Assembly (NCBI GenBank): GCA_017448185.1
Contig: JAFSLX010000001.1
Coordinates: forward strand, 1 to 36,030
Direction of reading: 5' to 3'
DNA length: 36,030 nucleotides
Origin: Bacteroidales bacterium
GTDB taxonomy: Bacteria; Bacteroidota; Bacteroidia; Bacteroidales; P3
Shown here: piece after piece, positions 31,772 through 36,030 of the stretch
How positions within the stretch are numbered: position 1 is the first letter of the stretch
How the letters are laid out: each line of letters opens with the position of its first letter
Made by a program: the position numbers and the translations under genes
Notes under the pieces: model-generated
What the model saw: the letters and a program-made list of their open reading frames with translations, nothing else
Database searches by the model: none
Told to the model about the DNA's origin: nothing

Positions 31772-33148
31772 ATGGAAAACGAAATTATTGTTGGTCTCGA
31801 CATTGGTACCACGAAGATTGCCTGCTTTGTCGGTATGCGAGGCGAAAATGGAACAGTGAAAATTCTGGGCTTTGGAAAAACAAAGTCGGAAGGTGTCGAA
31901 CATGGAGTAGTGAAAAATGTGCTTCTGGCTGCTGATTCAATCCGCAAAGCGGTAAACGAGGCAGCCGACCAAGCCAATGTCGATATCGACGAAGTCTGGG
32001 TCGGTATCGCTGGTCAGCACATCAAGTCACGTCCCAGTCAGGGCAGCATCATGGTGCCACCCGAACACCGCCTGATTGAGCAGGAAGATGTCGACCGCCT
32101 GATTGCCGAGCAATACAATACAATGCTCGAGCCCGGCGAAGAGATCATCCATATTTTCCCACAGCAGTACTATGTAGATCGCGAACCCATCAGCCGCGAC
32201 ATACCTCCCGTGGGTGTGGGTGGCAAAAACCTGATGGCCGACTTCCACATGGTGACTGCCAACGTCCAAAACCTACAGTATATTAAATATGCTGTGCAGG
32301 AGGCTGGTCTCAAAATCAAAGGCGTGGTACTCGAACCCATCGCCTCGGCCAAAGCCGTACTGAACGAAAGCGACCGCGATGCAGGTGTGGCCATGGTCGA
32401 CATCGGCGGTGGCACTACAGATATCGCCATCTTCTACGACGGCATTATCCGCCACACATCGGTGCTTCCCCTTGCAGGCAATGCCATCACCAACGACATT
32501 CACCAAGGCTGCAACATCCTTAAGAAACAGGCCGAAAGCCTCAAAGTCAAATTCGGCTCGTGCCTTGTTCAGGCGGTCAGCGAGAACGACGTCATCTCGA
32601 TTCCGGGCATTCCGTCGCAGGCCCCACGCGAAATCTACATGAAAACCCTCGCCGGTATCATCCATGCCCGTGCAAAGCAGATTCTTGAACAAGTCGACTA
32701 CGAAATCAAACTTTCCGGCTTTCATCAGAAACTCATCGCAGGCGTAGTGCTCACCGGTGGCGGTGCCCAACTGAAAAATATCAAGGAACTAAGCGAACTT
32801 ATCACAACCACCGACACCCGTATCGGCATACCCAACGAACATCTCGATGCCGAAAGCGTATCGTACAACGAACTGATGCACCCGATGTATGCCACAGGTA
32901 TAGGCCTCGTGCTCTATGGACTCGAAGAGGCGGAGAAGTGCTGCAACCCGGAAGCAGAAGTCGAAGAAGAGCCCGAAACAAAGACCAAAGACATTTTCGC
33001 CGATATGATGCCTGAACCCGAAAAACCTGTCGAGAAAACACCCGAGACCCCCGAGAAAAAAACAAAAGAAAAGAAAGGACCCGGTAAGTTTGAAAAAGTG
33101 CTCGGCGACTTCTTCTCTTCGGTCTTTGGCGAAGGCATAGACGACTGA
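31772..33148 (+). CDS. ftsA: Actin-like membrane tether FtsA
   Basis: Tethers FtsZ to the membrane. 458 residues from ATG 31772 (MENEIIVGLDIGTTKI); an in-frame ATG 18 nt upstream overlaps ftsQ and is less likely. Nucleotide-binding motifs LDIGTTKI, MVDIGGGTTDIA and GVVLTGGGAQLKN. A Lys/Glu/Pro-rich linker leads to a C-terminal amphipathic helix (GPGKFEKVLGDFFSSVFG) that would insert into the membrane. It is separated from ftsZ by 137 nt, the longest gap in the cluster. Confidence 0.96.
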   Translation: MENEIIVGLDIGTTKIACFVGMRGENGTVKILGFGKTKSEGVEHGVVKNVLLAADSIRKAVNEAADQANVDIDEVWVGIAGQHIKSRPSQGSIMVPPEHRLIEQEDVDRLIAEQYNTMLEPGEEIIHIFPQQYYVDREPISRDIPPVGVGGKNLMADFHMVTANVQNLQYIKYAVQEAGLKIKGVVLEPIASAKAVLNESDRDAGVAMVDIGGGTTDIAIFYDGIIRHTSVLPLAGNAITNDIHQGCNILKKQAESLKVKFGSCLVQAVSENDVISIPGIPSQAPREIYMKTLAGIIHARAKQILEQVDYEIKLSGFHQKLIAGVVLTGGGAQLKNIKELSELITTTDTRIGIPNEHLDAESVSYNELMHPMYATGIGLVLYGLEEAEKCCNPEAEVEEEPETKTKDIFADMMPEPEKPVEKTPETPEKKTKEKKGPGKFEKVLGDFFSSVFGEGIDD

Positions 33149-33285
33149 TGTGCACAACTTGTTGAAAACTAAATTACAGCGAAAGAATATATTAAATATA
33201 AAATTCGTAATTTTACAAGACGATTTACATGTAGCACACCATTACAATGCACATGTAATCAACAGAATAGAAATAACACAAGCAC
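33149..33285 (+). promoter_or_regulatory. AT-rich ftsA-ftsZ gap, possible ftsZ promoter
   Basis: This is the only sizeable gap inside the dcw cluster. It contains TAATTTTA in an AT-rich context, a poor match to the -7 consensus, and two ACATGT-centred sequences (TACATGTA and CACATGTAA) about 20 nt apart that might be an operator. No terminator was seen. A separate ftsZ promoter is plausible but not demonstrated. Confidence 0.3.
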
Positions 33286-34995
33286 ATGGAAGATAATACA
33301 AATACTGGAATTTTCGGTGGTGGGAACACCTCGAATGCCCTTTTTGCATTCGATTCTCCCAAAGGCCAGTCATCTTACATCAAAGTTATCGGCGTTGGCG
33401 GTGGCGGCGGAAACGCTGTCAACCACATGTACCGCCAAGGTATCCACGGTGTCGATTTTATCGTCTGCAACACCGATATGAAGGCTCTCAACGCCAGCCC
33501 GGTCCCTAACAAGATTCCGCTGGGCGACCTCGGTCTCGGCGCCGGCAACAAACCCGAGCGTGCGCGTAAGGCCGCCCTCGACAAAGCCGACGACATCCGC
33601 GAAGCCATCTCGCACAACACCCAGATGCTCTTCATCACCGCCGGTATGGGCGGTGGTACCGGCACCGGTGCGGCTCCCGTCATTGCCGAGATAGCCAAAA
33701 GCATTGAACTTGACAATGAGGACACCAAGCACATCCTTGTGGTGGCCATTGTCACCCTGCCATTCAGCTTCGAAAACAAAACCCGCCGCGAACAAGCCCA
33801 GGCCGGTATCGCCGAACTCCGCAAACATGTCGACTCAATCCTGATTATCAATAACGACAAGCTCCGCTCGTTCACCAACTTCCGCCTCTCCGAAGCCTTC
33901 GGTATGGCCAACGACGTGCTGCTCACCGCAGCCAAAGGCATTGCCGAAATCATCACCGTCGATGCCTATGTCAATATCGACTTCCAGGATGTCAACACCG
34001 TCATGGAAAACAGCGGAACCGCCCTCATGGGTGCCGGCAGCGGCAAGGGAGAGGGCCGTGCCCTCGAGGCCATTACAGCCGCCTCAACCTCTGTACTTCT
34101 CAACGACAACGACATCCGCGGTGCCAAGAACGTGCTGCTCTACTTCTCCTATTCAGCCGACCACGAAATCACAATGGACGAGCTGGGAGAAATCACCGAC
34201 TTCGTCAGCGAGAAGACCGACGGAACTGCCGACGTCATCTGGGGTGCCGGCACCGACGACACGCTCGACGACGAACTCAAAGTGACCCTCATCGCTACCG
34301 GATTCGAGAAATCGGCTGTCGACAACAGCAGCCCGAAAGTATACGAACTGCCCGAGGACCTCGAGCCTAAAAAGCCCGTCGAACAGGAGAAAACCGTCGA
34401 ACAACCCAAGGACGAGCCCTTCATCTTCCAGAAGCCCGCTGAAGAAACTCCCATAGCCGAAACGGTTTGCAATGTCGAGTCCACAATGCCTGTGGCCGAA
34501 ACAATCAAGGTTGCCGAGCAGGTGGAGCAGGAACCGGTCCGCAATGTCTATGTGCTCGAAGTGGAAGAGGATGAGCCCTCTATCGACGAGGCACGCGAGA
34601 AAGCCCGTATGCAAGTCGAGCAGGCCAAGAAAGAGGCCGAAGATGTGCTGGTCGAGGATATTCATGTGATTAACAAAGTCGAAGAAAAAGCCGCCGAGGT
34701 CAAACCCGAGGTGCAGCCCTTCAAGGCACCCGACCCCGTGAGCATCTCCCGCAGCGCTTTCGAGAATGACAACGATGTGAAAACCGTTGCCGACCGTATC
34801 CGCCATATCCACGACCTGCTTCGCTCCTCACCCACCAGCGCCGAACAGGTACACCGTATGACCACCAACCAGCTGACCGAAGACGCCCTCTACGAAGGAA
34901 CCCATTCAAGCTCACGCGAGGCATCCTCAATCACGATGCGCGCCGACGGCACAATGGCCAAAAACTCTTTCGTTTTCGGCAATCAGCCCGATTAA
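33286..34995 (+). CDS. ftsZ: Tubulin-like division GTPase FtsZ
   Basis: A 569-residue FtsZ, the septal ring polymer. GTP-binding motifs: GVGGGGGNAVNHM, the tubulin signature GGGTGTG (122-128) and FTNFRLSEAFGMAND. The globular part ends near residue 350; a long Glu/Pro/Lys/Val-rich linker follows (KPVEQEKTVEQPKDEP and VEQAKKEAEDVLVEDI). The tail ends in NSFVFGNQPD, resembling the Bacteroidetes FtsZ C-terminal peptide as I recall it. Longer than most FtsZ because of the linker. A terminator follows directly. Confidence 0.97.
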   Translation: MEDNTNTGIFGGGNTSNALFAFDSPKGQSSYIKVIGVGGGGGNAVNHMYRQGIHGVDFIVCNTDMKALNASPVPNKIPLGDLGLGAGNKPERARKAALDKADDIREAISHNTQMLFITAGMGGGTGTGAAPVIAEIAKSIELDNEDTKHILVVAIVTLPFSFENKTRREQAQAGIAELRKHVDSILIINNDKLRSFTNFRLSEAFGMANDVLLTAAKGIAEIITVDAYVNIDFQDVNTVMENSGTALMGAGSGKGEGRALEAITAASTSVLLNDNDIRGAKNVLLYFSYSADHEITMDELGEITDFVSEKTDGTADVIWGAGTDDTLDDELKVTLIATGFEKSAVDNSSPKVYELPEDLEPKKPVEQEKTVEQPKDEPFIFQKPAEETPIAETVCNVESTMPVAETIKVAEQVEQEPVRNVYVLEVEEDEPSIDEAREKARMQVEQAKKEAEDVLVEDIHVINKVEEKAAEVKPEVQPFKAPDPVSISRSAFENDNDVKTVADRIRHIHDLLRSSPTSAEQVHRMTTNQLTEDALYEGTHSSSREASSITMRADGTMAKNSFVFGNQPD

Positions 34996-35019
34996 ACATT
35001 AACTGACAGTACAAAATAC

Positions 35020-35050
35020 AGGCACCTGTTGCGGAACGTGATAGGTGCCT
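35020..35050 (+). terminator. Terminator of the dcw cluster
   Basis: AGGCACCT (35020-35027) and AGGTGCCT (35043-35050) form an 8-bp stem with a 15-nt loop, followed by TTCATTTTTTTC. It lies 25 nt after the ftsZ stop. Confidence 0.85.
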
Positions 35051-35071
35051 TTCATTTTTTTCAACTGACAA

Positions 35072-35956
35072 ATGACCTTACCACGTTCAAAGAAACTCAT
35101 CGGCACCCTATGCGCCATCGGTGCAGCCGTGTGTTACGGCACCAATCCCTTGGGAGCACTCAACCTCTATGCCGAAGGCATGAACACCCCGTCGGTACTC
35201 TTCTACCGTTTCGGTCTGGCATGGTTGATAGTATCTGTAGTAATGCTTTTTCGAAAGGAGAAACTACGGGTCGACCGCCGCGAGTTCCGCACCCTTACCT
35301 CACTGGGAATCCTCTTTATCTTCTCGTCGCTCACACTCTACCTCAGCTTTCACCTGATGCCTGCCGGCGTGGCATCCACCATCCTTTTCACCTACCCCGT
35401 CATGACCGCAGCAATCATGGCCCTCTTCTTCCATGAACGGATCACTTTCGCCACCGTCAGTTCTATCCTGCTCTCGCTGATAGGCGTGCTGCTGCTCTAC
35501 TGGGGAGACAGCGGTGGGACACTGAACCTCTGGGGTGTAGTGCTGGTGCTGATATCGGCCCTCACCTACGCACTCTATATCATTGTGGTCGACAAAAGCC
35601 CGTTGGCCATGTCGTCGTTCAAAATCAACTTCTACGTGCTTTTCTATTGCGCACTCGGCATGGTGATTTTCGCTCTGCTGAGCGGCCAGCCTTTGATGTT
35701 ACCTCCCACACCCAAAGCATGGCTTTGGGTAGGATGGCTTGCCGTGGTGCCAGCCATCATGGCGCTGGTAATGATGGTCTACGCCGCGAAATACCTCGGC
35801 TCAACCCCCACCGCCATCCTCGGTGCATTGGAACCGACCACAGCAGTGCTGATTGGGGTCTTCATCTTCAGCGAACCCTTCTCCCTCCGCCTCCTCATCG
35901 GCATCATCCTCATCCTTGCCGCCGTAACCATCGTCGTCCTCGGCAAGAAGCGCTGA
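35072..35956 (+). CDS. EamA/DMT-family transporter
   Basis: A 294-residue inner-membrane protein with about ten hydrophobic helices in two EamA repeats. The first starts LIGTLCAIGAAVCYGTNPLG, the second NLWGVVLVLISALTYALYII; the second ends LGALEPTTAVLIGVFIFSEP, a typical EamA ending. The family exports metabolites or amino acids; the substrate cannot be told. It starts 22 nt after the dcw terminator and is probably a separate unit. The 11-bp-unit array follows 12 nt after its stop. Confidence 0.9.
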   Translation: MTLPRSKKLIGTLCAIGAAVCYGTNPLGALNLYAEGMNTPSVLFYRFGLAWLIVSVVMLFRKEKLRVDRREFRTLTSLGILFIFSSLTLYLSFHLMPAGVASTILFTYPVMTAAIMALFFHERITFATVSSILLSLIGVLLLYWGDSGGTLNLWGVVLVLISALTYALYIIVVDKSPLAMSSFKINFYVLFYCALGMVIFALLSGQPLMLPPTPKAWLWVGWLAVVPAIMALVMMVYAAKYLGSTPTAILGALEPTTAVLIGVFIFSEPFSLRLLIGIILILAAVTIVVLGKKR

Positions 35957-35968
35957 CACCAATCATTC

Positions 35969-36030
35969 TGTTGTTCAGTCGTTGTTCAGTCGTTGTTCAG
36001 TCGTTGTTCAGTGTTTGACTGAACAACGAC
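35969..36030. repeat. Second copy of the 11-bp-unit inverted array, cut by the edge
   Basis: Four forward units (CGTTGTTCAGT, the first with T for C), spacer GTTTG, then ACTGAACAACG and the edge. Arrangement, spacer and orientation match 19650-19742. Confidence 0.9.

Overview
The window reads as a chromosomal segment of a Bacteroidales bacterium, possibly Prevotella-like; the genus cannot be fixed from sequence alone. Evidence: promoters of the Bacteroidetes type (TTTG, about 19-21 nt, TAnnTTTG), mostly without Shine-Dalgarno sequences; an S46 dipeptidyl-peptidase; an RNase H with an N-terminal hybrid-binding domain; a Bacteroidetes-style dcw cluster; and a MurE with the DNPR motif of meso-diaminopimelate enzymes. 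No tRNA, rRNA, CRISPR array, transposase or prophage gene was seen.

Layout. 1-1229 (minus): a radical SAM enzyme, a small secreted protein and a Cys-rich protein cut by the window edge. 1299-2881 (plus): rnhA and prmC. 2878-5642 (minus): dtd and a UvrD/PcrA helicase. 5875-7436 (minus): yigZ and ribD. Divergent from ribD is a rod-like structured RNA, probably 6S RNA, then a lipoprotein, a six-unit 42-bp repeat array and a strong hairpin. 8632-13058 (minus): thyA, manC, asnS and a RelA/SpoT-domain gene sitting in an apparent 18-bp duplication of the asnS 3' end. 13183-13443: HU. 13565-19449 (minus): an S46 peptidase, an rpoN-M23 peptidase fused reading frame, ribH and fmt. 20005-34995 (plus): the dcw cluster mraZ-rsmH-ftsL-ftsI-murE-mraY-(murD remnant)-ftsW-murG-murC-ftsQ-ftsA-ftsZ, then an EamA transporter.

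How the genes work together. The dcw genes make lipid II and the divisome: MurE and MurC act in the cytoplasm, MraY and MurG at the membrane, FtsW/FtsI polymerise and crosslink, FtsQ/L/A/Z organise the septum. Many junctions are 1-4 nt overlaps (TAATG or ATGA), implying translational coupling. The murD slot holds only a degenerate C-terminal domain in an intact, still coupled reading frame.

Main unusual points: (1) the murD remnant; (2) heptanucleotide tandem arrays lying in frame inside rnhA, prmC, ribD (twice), the M23 peptidase and rsmH; (3) the RelA/SpoT gene bounded by an exact 18-bp copy of the asnS 3' end; (4) an RpoN joined in frame to a peptidase whose signal peptide is now internal; (5) an 11-bp-unit inverted array before mraZ that recurs after the EamA gene, so two copies bracket the dcw region; (6) the radical SAM/small-protein locus at the left edge.
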